From Nocardioides sp. (GTDB taxonomy: Bacteria > Actinomycetota > Actinomycetes > Propionibacteriales > Nocardioidaceae), in contig NZ_JACIXG010000040.1 in the NCBI RefSeq assembly GCF_014360585.1, forward strand, positions 1 to 46,376: 46,376 bases of DNA. The letters run 5' to 3'. The notes below the pieces were generated by a model that worked only from the letters and a program-made list of their open reading frames with translations, made no database searches and had not been told where the DNA came from. The position numbers and the translations under genes are program-made. This document shows positions 32,408-41,220 of the stretch, one piece after another; the first letter of the stretch is position 1; each line of letters opens with the position of its first letter.

Positions 32408-33064
32408 GTGAACGACCTGTGGAGCTATCTCCGCACCAACGGTGACGACGTCTTCACGGCACTCGTCCAGCACATCTGGCTCGCCCTGGCGCCTGTGACG
32501 ATCGCGTTCGTCCTCGCGCTGCCGCTGGGTGCCCTGGTCCAGCGCTACGGCCCGGTGCGCCACATCGCGCTCACCGCCGGAAGCGTGATCTACACCGTCC
32601 CGTCGCTGGCCCTGCTCCTGCTGCTCCCGGGCATCCTCGGCACCAGCGTCCTCGACCCGCTCAACGTGATCATCGCGCTCACGCTCTACTCGCTCGCTCT
32701 GCTCGTCCGCACGACCGCCGACGGTCTCGACGCCGTCGACCCGACCGTCCTCCAAGCGGCCTCCGCGATGGGCTATCGGCCCGTACGCCGCTGGCTCACC
32801 GTCCAGCTGCCGCTGGCGATGCCGGTGATCCTGACCGGTCTCCGGGTCGCGACGGTGGCCAACGTGAGCATGGTCAGCGTCGCCGCCCTGATCGGCATCG
32901 GCGGTCTCGGCCAGCTCTTCACCCGAGGGTTCCAGCTCGGCTTCTACCTGCCGCCGATCGTCATCGGGCTGATCCTCTCGGTCGCGCTCGCGGTCGTCGC
33001 CGACGTCTTCATCGTCGCGGTCCAACGCCGGCTCACCCCTTGGGCGAGAGCGGGTGCGCGATGA
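32408..33064 (+). CDS. osmoprotectant ABC transporter permease (OpuCB type)
   Basis: 218 aa, about five to six membrane helices. The EAA loop that contacts the ATPase is VDPTVLQAASAMGYRPVRRWLTVQLPLAMPVILTGLR (about 115-152). VIYTVPSLALLLLLPGILG and SMVSVAALIGIGGLGQLFTRGF are family features. The GTG start is preceded by GGGGGTGG. The 79-nt gap before it carries a short direct repeat (GCGAGCG twice). The ATGA overlap with the next permease indicates coupling; the two permeases probably form a heterodimer. Confidence 0.92.
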   Translation: MNDLWSYLRTNGDDVFTALVQHIWLALAPVTIAFVLALPLGALVQRYGPVRHIALTAGSVIYTVPSLALLLLLPGILGTSVLDPLNVIIALTLYSLALLVRTTADGLDAVDPTVLQAASAMGYRPVRRWLTVQLPLAMPVILTGLRVATVANVSMVSVAALIGIGGLGQLFTRGFQLGFYLPPIVIGLILSVALAVVADVFIVAVQRRLTPWARAGAR

Positions 33065-33774
33065 GTCTCGACTATCTGCTCGACGCCGCGAACTGGTCGC
33101 TGAGCAACCCCGAAGGGTTCCCGCAGCGCATCCTCGAGCACCTCGGCTACACCACCCTCGCCCTGCTGATCGCGGCCGTGATCGCGTTCCCGATCGGCCT
33201 GCTGATCGGCCACACGGGGCGTGGTGCGCTGCTCGCCATCAACCTCGGCAACGCGGGTCGCGCGCTGCCGACCCTGGGCGTGCTCATGCTCGCGCTCGCG
33301 GCCGTCGGGATCGGTCTGGTCCCGGTCACGATCGCCCTGATCGTGCTCGCGATCCCGCCCATCCTCGCCACCACGTACGCCGGGGTCCGGTCCGTCGCCG
33401 ACGAGACCGTCGACGCGGCGCGAGGTGTCGGCATGACCGAGCCCCAGATCGCCTGGCGCGTCGAGGTCCCGATCGCGCTTCCGATCATCATCGGCGGCCT
33501 GCGCAACGCCACCCTCCAGGTGATCTCGACCGCGACGATCGCCGCGTACGCCGGCCTCGGCGGCCTCGGCCGCTATCTCTTCGATGGGCTGGCGACGCTC
33601 GAGTACGACCAGGTGGTGGCCGGCGCGATCGTGATCGCCGCGCTCGCAGTCGCGATCGACCTCGCGCTCGCGGGGACGCAGCGGCTTCTTGTCTCACCAG
33701 GGGTCGGCGGCCGCGGAGCCGACAACCGGCCGACCACCGTCCGTCCCGAGCCCAAACCCGAACCCGCCGGCTGA
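33061..33774 (+). CDS. osmoprotectant ABC transporter permease (OpuCD type)
   Basis: 237 aa, second permease. Hydrophobic helices begin TTLALLIAAVIAFPIGLLIGH and RALPTLGVLMLALAAVGIGLVPVTIALIVLAIPPILATTYAGVR; the EAA loop is VDAARGVGMTEPQIAWRVEVPIALPIIIGGLRNA, followed by QVISTATIAAYAGLGGLGRYLFDGL. The ATG overlaps the stop of the first permease, so it is preferred over an in-frame start 21 nt upstream. The Pro-rich C-terminal tail (PTTVRPEPKPEPAG) is unusual but short. Confidence 0.92.
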   Translation: MSLDYLLDAANWSLSNPEGFPQRILEHLGYTTLALLIAAVIAFPIGLLIGHTGRGALLAINLGNAGRALPTLGVLMLALAAVGIGLVPVTIALIVLAIPPILATTYAGVRSVADETVDAARGVGMTEPQIAWRVEVPIALPIIIGGLRNATLQVISTATIAAYAGLGGLGRYLFDGLATLEYDQVVAGAIVIAALAVAIDLALAGTQRLLVSPGVGGRGADNRPTTVRPEPKPEPAG

Positions 33775-33802
33775 ACAACCCAGCAAACCGAGAGGTATCC
33801 CG

Positions 33803-34735
33803 ATGTCCCGCCGTACCCGTACCACCGCGTCCCTGTTCGCGACGATCGCCGTGGCAGGCACCCTGACCGCCTGTGGCGGCGACCCGCTCGACTCCGAATC
33901 CGGCTCCGGCTCCGACTCGGACACCGGGACCATCGTCGTCGGCTCCGCCAACTTCCCCGAGAGCGAGCTGCTCATGGAGATGTACGCCCAGGCTCTCGAG
34001 GCCGAGGGCGTCGAGGTCGAGACCAAGCCCAACATCGGTTCGCGCGAGGTCTACATGGAGGCCTTCAAGAGCGGCGACATCGACCTGCTGCCCGAGTACA
34101 ACGGCGGTCTGCTCTCCTACCTGACCGAGGGCGACATGCCGGAGGGCGTCTCCGCGCCTGAAGACGTCTACACCGCGCTCCAGGACGTTCTCCCGGAGGG
34201 CAGCCAGACGCTTCCGCAGTCGGCCGCCGAGGACAAGGACTCGCTGACGGTCACCAAGGAGACGGCCGAGAAGTACTCCCTGACCAGCATCGAGGACCTC
34301 GCTCCGATCGCCAAGGACCTCTCTCTCGGCGCCAGCCCGGAGTTCAAGAAGCGTGCCCAGGGCGTGCCCGGTCTCGAGAAGGCCTACGGCGTCACCTTCA
34401 AGGAGCTCACCCCGACCGACCCGGGCGGCCCGCTGACCATCGCGGCGCTGAAGAAGGGTGACGTCGACGTCGCCAACGTGTTCACCACCGACTCCGCGAT
34501 CCCGACCAACGACTGGGTCGTCCTGGAAGACCCGAAGAACCTCTTCCTCGCCCAGAACGTGGTGCCGCTGATCCGTTCCGAGGTCCTCACCGACGACGCC
34601 GAGTCCGCCCTCAACTCGGTCTCCGAGGCGCTGACCACCGACAACCTCACCGACGCGCTCGCCGAGGTGCAGGTCGACAAGGCCGACCCCGCCACGGTCG
34701 CAAAGGAGTTCCTGGCCGACAACGGCATCGCGTGA
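33803..34735 (+). CDS. osmoprotectant ABC transporter substrate-binding lipoprotein (OpuCC type)
   Basis: 310 aa. Lipoprotein signal with lipobox LTAC (FATIAVAGTLTACGG), so it is anchored outside the membrane. A Ser/Asp/Gly-rich linker follows. The QAT/OpuAC domain starts TIVVGSANFPESELLMEMYAQALEAEGVEV and includes IGSREVYMEAFKSGDIDLLPEYNGGLLSYL, LSLGASPEFKKRAQGVPGLEKAYGVTFKEL and VDVANVFTTDSAIPTNDWVVLEDPKNLFLAQNVVPLI. It captures glycine betaine, choline or a similar quaternary amine. ATG with GAGAGG upstream; last gene of the operon, before the terminator 34770-34803. Confidence 0.94.
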   Translation: MSRRTRTTASLFATIAVAGTLTACGGDPLDSESGSGSDSDTGTIVVGSANFPESELLMEMYAQALEAEGVEVETKPNIGSREVYMEAFKSGDIDLLPEYNGGLLSYLTEGDMPEGVSAPEDVYTALQDVLPEGSQTLPQSAAEDKDSLTVTKETAEKYSLTSIEDLAPIAKDLSLGASPEFKKRAQGVPGLEKAYGVTFKELTPTDPGGPLTIAALKKGDVDVANVFTTDSAIPTNDWVVLEDPKNLFLAQNVVPLIRSEVLTDDAESALNSVSEALTTDNLTDALAEVQVDKADPATVAKEFLADNGIA

Positions 34736-34769
34736 GGCGCCTGCTCGCCTGACCCAGCTCTCCCCGGTA

Positions 34770-34803
34770 GCCGCCCGGCGTCATCCTGATGACGCCGGGC
34801 GGC
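34770..34803 (+). terminator. strong intrinsic terminator of the osmoprotectant operon
   Basis: A perfect 15-bp stem (34770-34784 with 34789-34803, core GCCCGGCGTCAT) with a CCTG loop. The sequence after it is pyrimidine-rich with CTGTCTTC repeated three times (about 34805-34828). Confidence 0.85.
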
Positions 34804-34863
34804 CCTGTCTTCCTGTCTTCCTGTCTTCACATTTTCCGCCCTTCGCCCGTCCCGGCGCGCGGG

Positions 34864-34869
34864 TAGGGT
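34864..34869 (+). promoter_or_regulatory. -10 box of leaderless flavoprotein promoter
   Basis: TAGGGT, 7 nt before the ATG at 34877. Confidence 0.5.
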
Positions 34870-34876
34870 TCCTGAC

Positions 34877-36331
34877 ATGACGAGCACCAGCAAAGATCTC
34901 ACTGTCGACGTCGTGGTCATCGGGGCCGGACCGACCGGCGAGAACGTCGCCGACCGCGCGGTGCAGGGTGGTCTGACCGCGGCCATCGTCGAGCGTGAGC
35001 TGGTGGGCGGCGAGTGCTCCTACTGGGCGTGCATGCCGACGAAGGCGCTGCTCCGGGACGCGGCGGCGCTGCGTGCCGCCAAGGCGCTGCCGGCCGCGGG
35101 GAAAGCGGTCACGGGCGCCCTCGACGCCGATGCCGTCTTCGCCCGACGCGACCAGTTCACCTCGGGCTGGAAGGACTCCGGCCAGGTCGAGTGGCTGACC
35201 GGCGCCGGGGTCACGCTGGTCCGCGGACACGGCCGCATCACCGGCACCCGCACGGTCACCGTCACCGACTCGGACGGCACGGCCACGAACCTTCAGGCGC
35301 GTCAGGCCGTGGTGATCGCCACCGGCACCTCCGCCCTCATCCCGCCGGTCCCGGGCCTGGCCGACGCCTCCCCCTGGACGAACCGTGAGGCCGCCGCCGC
35401 CACGTCTGTCCCGGATCGCCTGGCGATCATCGGCGGCGGGGTGGTCGGTGCCGAGATGGCGACCGCCTTCAGCGCCCTCGGGTCGCAGGTGACCCTGATC
35501 TCGCGCAGCCGGCTCCTTGCGGGGGTCGAGGAGTTCGCGGGTGAGCACGTGACCGATGCCCTCCGGACGTACGGGGTCTCGGTGCACCTGGACCGCGACG
35601 CGAGCGTGGTCCGTCGCGACGACACCGGCGAGGTGCACCTGACGCTCTCCGACGGCACCGAGGTGACCGCGGACGAGGTCCTCGTCGCCACCGGCCGGGT
35701 GCCCAACACCAATGACCTCGGCCTCGAGCACGTCGGTCTCACGCCCGGCAAGTGGCTGGCAGTCGACGACGCACTCGCCGTGGTCGACGACAGTGGCCGG
35801 CTCGAGAACGGCTGGCTCTACGCCGCCGGCGACATCAACCACCGAGCGCTGCTGACCCACCACGGGAAGTACCAGGCCCGCGCCCTGGGCGACCTGATCG
35901 CGGCCCGGGCGCGCGGCGAGGAGCCCGACCTGAGCACGTGGGGCCGGCACGCCGCCACCGCCGACGAGCGCGCCGTCACCCAGGTGATCTTCACCGATCC
36001 CGAGGTCGTCGCCGTCGGCCACACCGCCGAGTCGGCCGAGGCCGCCGGCATCGAGGTCGGCGTCGTCGACTACGACCTCGGCTCGATCGCCGGCGCATCG
36101 CTCCACGCCGACGGCTACCGCGGCCAGGCACGGATGGTCATCGACGAGCAGCGCAAGGTCCTGGTCGGCTTCACCGCGGTCGGCCCCGACATCTCCGAGC
36201 TTCTGCACGCGGCCACGATCGCGATCGTCGGCGAGGTCCCGCTGGACCGTCTCTGGCACGCCGTCCCCGCCTTTCCGACGGTCAGCGAGATCTGGCTCCG
36301 CCTGCTGGAGACCGCTGGACGCGATCGTTAG
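34877..36331 (+). CDS. pyridine nucleotide-disulfide oxidoreductase (LPD/mercuric-reductase-like)
   Basis: 484 aa FAD enzyme. FAD site DVVVIGAGPTGENVADRAVQGG; redox-active disulfide in GGECSYWACMPTKALLRD, the two Cys separated by four residues as in dihydrolipoamide dehydrogenase; NAD(P) site LAIIGGGVVGAEMATAFSALGSQVTLISRS; C-terminal FAD motif LYAAGDINHRALLTHHGKYQ; dimer domain from VTQVIFTDPEVVAVGHT. The usual C-terminal HxxxxE catalytic pair reads LHAATIAIVGE, with the expected spacing partly kept. The substrate is uncertain (dihydrolipoamide, a low-molecular-weight thiol disulfide, or a quinone). Its stop overlaps that of convergent poxB by 4 nt. Confidence 0.88.
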   Translation: MTSTSKDLTVDVVVIGAGPTGENVADRAVQGGLTAAIVERELVGGECSYWACMPTKALLRDAAALRAAKALPAAGKAVTGALDADAVFARRDQFTSGWKDSGQVEWLTGAGVTLVRGHGRITGTRTVTVTDSDGTATNLQARQAVVIATGTSALIPPVPGLADASPWTNREAAAATSVPDRLAIIGGGVVGAEMATAFSALGSQVTLISRSRLLAGVEEFAGEHVTDALRTYGVSVHLDRDASVVRRDDTGEVHLTLSDGTEVTADEVLVATGRVPNTNDLGLEHVGLTPGKWLAVDDALAVVDDSGRLENGWLYAAGDINHRALLTHHGKYQARALGDLIAARARGEEPDLSTWGRHAATADERAVTQVIFTDPEVVAVGHTAESAEAAGIEVGVVDYDLGSIAGASLHADGYRGQARMVIDEQRKVLVGFTAVGPDISELLHAATIAIVGEVPLDRLWHAVPAFPTVSEIWLRLLETAGRDR

Positions 36332-38052
36332 AACAGCTGGCGCAGGTTGGCCTTGCTGAGGTCGATCAGCTCGTCACCTCGACCGGACATGACCGACCGG
36401 ATGGCGTAGAGGGTGAAGCCCTTGAGCTGCTCGGCGGTGATGTTGGGCGGGATCGAGAGCTCCTGGCGCTCCGTGACGACATCGAGGAGGGCGGGGCCGT
36501 CGTGGCCGAGGACGTCGGCGACCGCCTCCGGAAGATCCGCGGAGCGTTCGACGCGGCGAGCGTAGATGCCCATTGCGTTGGCGACGTCGGCGAAGCTCGG
36601 GTTCACCAGGTCGGTGCCGTACGTGACGAAGCCGGCAGCCTTCATCTCGAGCTCGACGAAGTTCAGCGAGGAGTTGTTGAACACGACGAGCTTGACCGGG
36701 AGCCGGTTCTGAACGAGGGTGAGCAGCTCGCCGAGCAGCATGGTGAGCCCACCGTCGCCGGCGAGCGCGACGACCTGACGGTCCGGGTGGGCGATCTGGG
36801 CGCCGATCGCCTGCGGCAGCGCGTTGGCCATCGAGCCGTGGGCGAAGGAGCCGATCAGCCGGCGGCGACCGTTCATGGTCAGATAGCGCGCCGCCCACAC
36901 CACCGGCGAACCGACGTCGGGGATGAAGACGGCATCGTCGGAGGCGGCCTGGTCGACCAACCGAGCGAGGTACTGCGGATGGATCGGCGCGTTCGACCGG
37001 GACGGGGTGGCCAGCTCGTCGAGCTTGGCCCGGGTGCGGCGGTAGTGGTCCAGGGAGTCGTCCAGGTGCTGCCTGTCTCCACTTCGGTCGAGCAGCGGCA
37101 GCAACGCCGCGGCCGTGTCCTTGACCGTTCCCACCATGCCGACGTCGATCGGGTGGCGACGACCGAGCTGCTCGCCGCGGATGTCGACCTGGATGGTCTT
37201 GGCGTGCTTCGGGAAGAACTGCCGGTAGGGGAGATCGGTGCCGAGCATCAGCAGCGTGTCGGCCCGCTCCATCGCGCGATAGCCGGAGGCGAAGCCCAGC
37301 AGGCCGGTCATCCCCACGTCGTAGGGGTTGTCGTACTCCAAGAACTCCTTTCCGCGCAGCGCGTGCACCACCGGGGCCCCGAGAGCCTCGGCCAGGGCCA
37401 CCACCTCGTCGTGCGCACCGGCACAGCCCGCGCCGGCGAGGATGGTGACCCGCTCACCGGTGTTCAGCAGGTCGGCCGCCTGCCTGATCGCGTCCTCGTC
37501 GGGGATGACGCGGGAGCGCGTCGGGCGGATCGCCACGGCCCGGTCGACCTCCGACTCGGCCAGCGCGACGTCCCCGGGGATCACCAGCACCGCCACGCCC
37601 TGCTTCTCGACCGCCGCACGCATCGCGATCTCCAGAACATGCGGCATCTGGCTCGGCTGAGCGACGTACTCGGTGTAGACCGAGCACTCTCGGAACAGCT
37701 CCCGCGGGTGCGTCTCCTGGAAGTAGTTGGTGCCGATCTCGGCGGTCGGGATCTGGGCAGCGATGGCGAGCACCGGCACCCGTGAACGGTTCGCGTCGAA
37801 GAGCCCGTTGATCAGGTGGAGGTTGCCCGGTCCACAGCTCCCGGCCACCACCGCGAGCTCACCCGTAACGGCCGCGTCGGCGGCCGCCGCGAACGCAGCA
37901 GACTCCTCGTGGCGTACTTGGATCCAGCTCATGTCTCCGTTCTTGCGGAGCGCGTCGGTGAACCCGTTGAGGGAGTCCCCCGGGATCCCGTAGACGCGGC
38001 GGACGCCGCTGGCGGACAAGGTGGACACGATCTGTTCGGCGATGGTCGACAT
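36328..38052 (-). CDS. poxB: pyruvate dehydrogenase (quinone) / pyruvate oxidase
   Basis: 574 aa thiamine-diphosphate enzyme, the usual length for the family. It decarboxylates pyruvate to acetate and CO2 with electrons passed from FAD to quinone at the membrane. N-terminal VRRVYGIPGDSLNGFTDAL and the catalytic Glu in IQVRHEESAAFAAAADA; FAD-domain signature VTILAGAGCAGAHDEVVALAEALGAPVVHALRGKEFLEYDNPYDVGMTGLLG; ThDP motif VVALAGDGGLTMLLGELLTLVQNRLPVKLVVFNNSSLN. A C-terminal extension (ITAEQLKGFTLYAIRSVMSGRGDELIDLSKANLRQLF) matches the membrane-binding tail of PoxB. AAGGAG lies before the ATG. Convergent with the flavoprotein gene. Confidence 0.95.
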   Translation of the reverse strand: MSTIAEQIVSTLSASGVRRVYGIPGDSLNGFTDALRKNGDMSWIQVRHEESAAFAAAADAAVTGELAVVAGSCGPGNLHLINGLFDANRSRVPVLAIAAQIPTAEIGTNYFQETHPRELFRECSVYTEYVAQPSQMPHVLEIAMRAAVEKQGVAVLVIPGDVALAESEVDRAVAIRPTRSRVIPDEDAIRQAADLLNTGERVTILAGAGCAGAHDEVVALAEALGAPVVHALRGKEFLEYDNPYDVGMTGLLGFASGYRAMERADTLLMLGTDLPYRQFFPKHAKTIQVDIRGEQLGRRHPIDVGMVGTVKDTAAALLPLLDRSGDRQHLDDSLDHYRRTRAKLDELATPSRSNAPIHPQYLARLVDQAASDDAVFIPDVGSPVVWAARYLTMNGRRRLIGSFAHGSMANALPQAIGAQIAHPDRQVVALAGDGGLTMLLGELLTLVQNRLPVKLVVFNNSSLNFVELEMKAAGFVTYGTDLVNPSFADVANAMGIYARRVERSADLPEAVADVLGHDGPALLDVVTERQELSIPPNITAEQLKGFTLYAIRSVMSGRGDELIDLSKANLRQLF

Positions 38053-38226
38053 GCGGTCTCCTTCTCGGCGCGTACGTCATCCACCGTAGAACAGCGCCGA
38101 TGCGGACCGGTGCTCTCACTTGCCGGTCCGGGTTCTCGGTGTTCGGCCCGACTCACCGACAGCACCCCACCGGCCAGCAGGGCGGAGCGACGCCGGCAGG
38201 AGAACGCAGAGTTACGAGACCAGGCG

Positions 38227-39657
38227 TCATGAGCCCAGGAGTACGCGTTCACCGCGCCGGGGCACCACGGCGACGACGCCGAGCTCGTCCTGGATCCGGT
38301 CCGCCAGAGCGCGGGATGACGTCGGCTCGCCGTGCACCACGTAGACGGTCTGTGGGAGCTCGGGCGCCGAGGCGACCCACTCGACCAGCTCGTCGGCGTC
38401 GGCATGCACGCTGAAGTCCGAGGTCGCCACCACCTCCGCGCGGACCGGGACGTACCGGCCGTGCATCTTCACCGCCCGGGCACCCTCCACCAGCTGCCGG
38501 CCGCGGGTGCCTTGAGCCTGATAGCCGGTGAGCACGATGCTGTTACGGGGGTCGGGAAGCTGGCGGAGCAGGTGGTGGACGACGCGGCCGCCGGTGGCCA
38601 TCCCGGAGGCCGAGATGATGATGCACGGTCCCTTGGGTCGATTGAGTCGCTCGGAGCCGGCGGCATCCCGGACCCGGTGGACGTCCAACCGGTCGAGGTC
38701 GCGCAAAGGTGCCGCCCGCTCGAGGTCGAGCTCGTCGCTGTGCGAGCTCAGGGCTGTCCGGTAGACGTCGAGCGAGGCGAGGGCCATCGGGCTGTCGACG
38801 AAGATCGGAACCTCGGGGATCAGGCCGGTGCGGCGGAGTCTGAGCAGCTCGAGCAGCACCAGCTCGGTCCGGTCCACGGCGAACGCCGGAATCAGTACGA
38901 CACCGCCACGGGCCACCGTGCGGCGTACGGTGTCGGCGAGGACCTCGGGATCCACCGGTGGGTGCCGTCGGTCGCCGTACGTGGATTCGAGCACCATCGC
39001 CGAGGCGGCCGGGGGCGGCGCGGGCGGTCGCAGGATCGGATGCCCCGGTCGACCCAGGTCGCCGCTGAACACCACCCGCTCACCTCCGACGTCGACGACT
39101 GCCACCGCGGAGCCCAGGATGTGGCCGGCACGCTGCAGGGTGACGACCATTCCTCCGAGCGGCCACGGTTCGCCGAAGGCCACCGGGTGCAGGCGCTGGA
39201 GCGTCCGCTCGACATCTGCCGCCGTGTAGAGCGGCAGGGCCGGGTCGTGCTTCGACCAGCCGCCCTCGTTGGCGACCCGAGCGTCCTCCTCCTGCAGATG
39301 CGCACTGTCTCGGAGAACGATGGCGGTGAGCGCGGCGGTGCCCGGCGTGCACACCGTCTCGCCGGCGAAGCCGTCGCTCACCAGCCGAGGCAGGTACCCC
39401 GTGTGGTCGAGGTGCGCATGGGTGAGGACGACGGCGTCCAGGTCTGCGGGCGTCACCGGGAACGGTGCCCAGTTGAGCCGTCGCAGCTCACGCAGGCCCT
39501 GGTAGAGGCCGGCGTCCACCAGCAGGCGATCACTGCCGTACGTCACCAGGAACCGGCTCCCGGTCACCGTGCCGGATGCGCCGAGGAACTCCAGTGCGGG
39601 ATGCTTCGAACGCGATACGCCAGGGTCGCCGACGACCGGGATCTCGGAGTGTGCCAT
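38227..39657 (-). CDS. beta-CASP metallo-beta-lactamase-fold hydrolase (predicted RNA-processing type)
   Basis: 476 aa. N-terminal FLGASGTVTGSRFLVTYGSDRLLVDAGLYQG, the zinc motif VVLTHAHLDHTGYLPRL (about 80-96), AGHILGSAVAVVDVGGERVVFSGDLGRPGHP, and beta-CASP motifs ASAMVLESTYGDRRHPP, ILIPAFAVDRTELVLLELL-like segment, SASGMATGGRVVHHL and DFSVHADADELVEWV. Relatives are CPSF73-like nucleases, and bacterial members may cleave RNA or act as general hydrolases. GAAGGGAATCCCG precedes the ATG at 39657. Downstream poxB is on the same strand but 174 nt away; no functional link is evident. Confidence 0.92.
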   Translation of the reverse strand: MAHSEIPVVGDPGVSRSKHPALEFLGASGTVTGSRFLVTYGSDRLLVDAGLYQGLRELRRLNWAPFPVTPADLDAVVLTHAHLDHTGYLPRLVSDGFAGETVCTPGTAALTAIVLRDSAHLQEEDARVANEGGWSKHDPALPLYTAADVERTLQRLHPVAFGEPWPLGGMVVTLQRAGHILGSAVAVVDVGGERVVFSGDLGRPGHPILRPPAPPPAASAMVLESTYGDRRHPPVDPEVLADTVRRTVARGGVVLIPAFAVDRTELVLLELLRLRRTGLIPEVPIFVDSPMALASLDVYRTALSSHSDELDLERAAPLRDLDRLDVHRVRDAAGSERLNRPKGPCIIISASGMATGGRVVHHLLRQLPDPRNSIVLTGYQAQGTRGRQLVEGARAVKMHGRYVPVRAEVVATSDFSVHADADELVEWVASAPELPQTVYVVHGEPTSSRALADRIQDELGVVAVVPRRGERVLLGS

Positions 39658-39825
39658 CGGGATTCCCTTCGCAGGTGATGGTGTCACCACCACGCTGCTG
39701 CATCCGTCCGGATGCTGGGAGGGTCCTACGGCCTTCGCCGAGTGACCCACGGCCCGATCACTCGACCCGCTGGCGCAGCGGCGGGCGGCGGGATCAGCCG
39801 TCCAGGGTGCCGAGCTGGCGCTGAA
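39658..39825. other. gene-free stretch
   Basis: This gap lies between the stop of the AAA ATPase gene and the start of the beta-CASP gene, both leftward. No convincing promoter, hairpin or ORF with coding bias was seen. Confidence 0.35.
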
Positions 39826-41022
39826 CTACCCCTGTTGGCGGAGGTAGCGGCCGAAATGGGGGACGGTGAACGCGATCCGACCGCGTTCACCGGAGTAGAT
39901 CAGGCCCTTCTTCATCAGCGCGTCGCGGGCGGGCGAGAGCGACTGCGGCTTCTTGTTGAGGAACGCCGCGACGTCGGCGGTGGCGACGGTGCCGATGTCG
40001 TCGGCACCGAGCTCGACGGCGGCATCGGCCATCGCCCGGAGGTAGTCCCGCTCGGCGGGGGTGGCGCGCTCGTAGCGTGAGCCGAAGAAGCCGACCGCCA
40101 GCTCGCGCTCGGCCTCGGGGGCGGCGACCTTCACGTCCTCCAACGTGATCGGCGAGCGTGGCGCCTGGTCCCACACGGTCTTGCCGTAGGCCTGGATGAA
40201 GTAGGGGTAACCGCCGGTGGCGGAGTACATCTCCTCCAGCGCGGCGGCCTCGAACTCGGCCTCCTCCTCGCCCGCGGGAGCGGCGAGGGCACGGTCGGCG
40301 GCTTCGCGCTCGAGGCGGTCGATGCGCTGGTAGGAGAAGAGCCGCTCCGAGTAGGACTTGCTCGCCGAGAGAACGGCCGGGAGATGTGGCAGTCCGGCGC
40401 CGACGACGATCACCGGGAGCCCCGACTGGCTGATCTCGTGACAGGCCGCGCACATCGCGGAGACGTCGTCAGGACCGAGATCCTGCATCTCGTCGATGAA
40501 GACCCCGACACCCTTGCCGACATCCGCGGCGAGCCCGCCGACGTCGGTGAGCAGCTCGACCAGGTCGATCTCTATGTCACCGGAGTCGGCACGCCCCCGG
40601 ACCGCCGGAGCCTCGATGCCCGGTGACCACTGCTCGCGCAGCTTGGCGTTGGGGCCGGCCTCCCGCTGGGCGAACGAGCGGATCACGCCGAGCACGTGGT
40701 CGACGTCGTCGGCGCTCGGATGTCCCAGCTCGCGCACCGCCTGGTGCAATGCGCTCGAGAGCGGCCGGCGCAACGACTGGTCGGGGCGCGCCTCCATCTT
40801 CCCGGTGCCCCAGCCCTTGCGGACCGCCGCGGAACGAAGGGTGTTGAGCAGGACCGTCTTGCCGACGCCACGGAGCCCGGTGAGCACCAGCGAGCGCTCC
40901 GGACGACCCCTTGCCACCCGCTCCAGGACCACATCGAACTGCCCGAGCTGCTCGTTCCGACCGGCGAGCTCAGGGGGCCGCTGGCCCGCGCCTGGAGCGT
41001 ACGGATTACGGATGGGGTCCAT
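39826..41022 (-). CDS. AAA-type ATP-binding protein with winged-helix-like C-terminus
   Basis: 398 aa. It resembles the archaeal-type and STAND-like ATPases that open with a short Pro-rich segment (NPYAPGAGQRPPELAGRNEQL). Walker A is VLTGLRGVGKTVLLNTL (about 46-62), Walker B VGVFIDEMQDLG (about 171-182), sensor region PVIVVGAGLPHLP. The C-terminal part (LRAMADAAVELGADDIGTVATADVAAFLNKKPQSLSPARDALMKKGLI) looks like a winged helix. The role is unknown. The ATG at 41022 follows TATCGT by 6 nt, a leaderless start. It is divergent from the DNA glycosylase gene across a palindrome-dense, AT-richer 205-nt region. A decayed fragment similar to its C-terminus occurs at 44664-44727. Confidence 0.87.
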   Translation of the reverse strand: MDPIRNPYAPGAGQRPPELAGRNEQLGQFDVVLERVARGRPERSLVLTGLRGVGKTVLLNTLRSAAVRKGWGTGKMEARPDQSLRRPLSSALHQAVRELGHPSADDVDHVLGVIRSFAQREAGPNAKLREQWSPGIEAPAVRGRADSGDIEIDLVELLTDVGGLAADVGKGVGVFIDEMQDLGPDDVSAMCAACHEISQSGLPVIVVGAGLPHLPAVLSASKSYSERLFSYQRIDRLEREAADRALAAPAGEEEAEFEAAALEEMYSATGGYPYFIQAYGKTVWDQAPRSPITLEDVKVAAPEAERELAVGFFGSRYERATPAERDYLRAMADAAVELGADDIGTVATADVAAFLNKKPQSLSPARDALMKKGLIYSGERGRIAFTVPHFGRYLRQQG

Positions 41023-41028
41023 GATCAG

Positions 41029-41034
41029 ACGATA
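41029..41034 (-). promoter_or_regulatory. -10 box of leaderless AAA ATPase promoter
   Basis: TATCGT on the minus strand, 6 nt before the ATG at 41022. Confidence 0.5.
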
Positions 41035-41103
41035 TCCAGATCTATAGGACGCGTCTTAGATTTCGCTAGCGAGCCACATCTTTCACGAGCGTAGGTCTCT
41101 ATC

Positions 41104-41133
41104 CGGCTTTCTAAGACAAGCCCTAGAAAGCCG
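41104..41133. promoter_or_regulatory. 10-bp inverted repeat in the divergent control region
   Basis: CGGCTTTCTA (41104-41113) and TAGAAAGCCG (41124-41133) are perfect complements with a 10-nt spacer. A separate 10-bp palindrome TCGCTAGCGA sits at 41063-41072. These could be operators; no regulator gene is nearby. Confidence 0.45.
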
Positions 41134-41158
41134 CAGACTCTCACATCGATCGCTAGTC

Positions 41159-41174
41159 TCGAACGTATGTTCGA
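41159..41174. promoter_or_regulatory. LexA (SOS) box
   Basis: TCGAACGTATGTTCGA matches the actinobacterial/Gram-positive SOS-box consensus TCGAAC-N4-GTTCGA at every fixed position. GATACT follows directly (41173-41178) and could be a rightward -10 box, so LexA would sit in the spacer of a promoter about 45-55 nt upstream of the DNA glycosylase gene. The leftward ATPase gene is 137 nt away. Confidence 0.85.
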
Positions 41175-41214
41175 TACTAACCGGATTCTCTCCCGCTATG
41201 CAAGCCTGACGATC

Positions 41215-41220
41215 TAGACT
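41215..41220 (+). promoter_or_regulatory. -10 box of leaderless glycosylase promoter
   Basis: TAGACT, 7 nt before the ATG at 41228. It lies downstream of the LexA box, so the gene may have two promoters. Confidence 0.5.
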
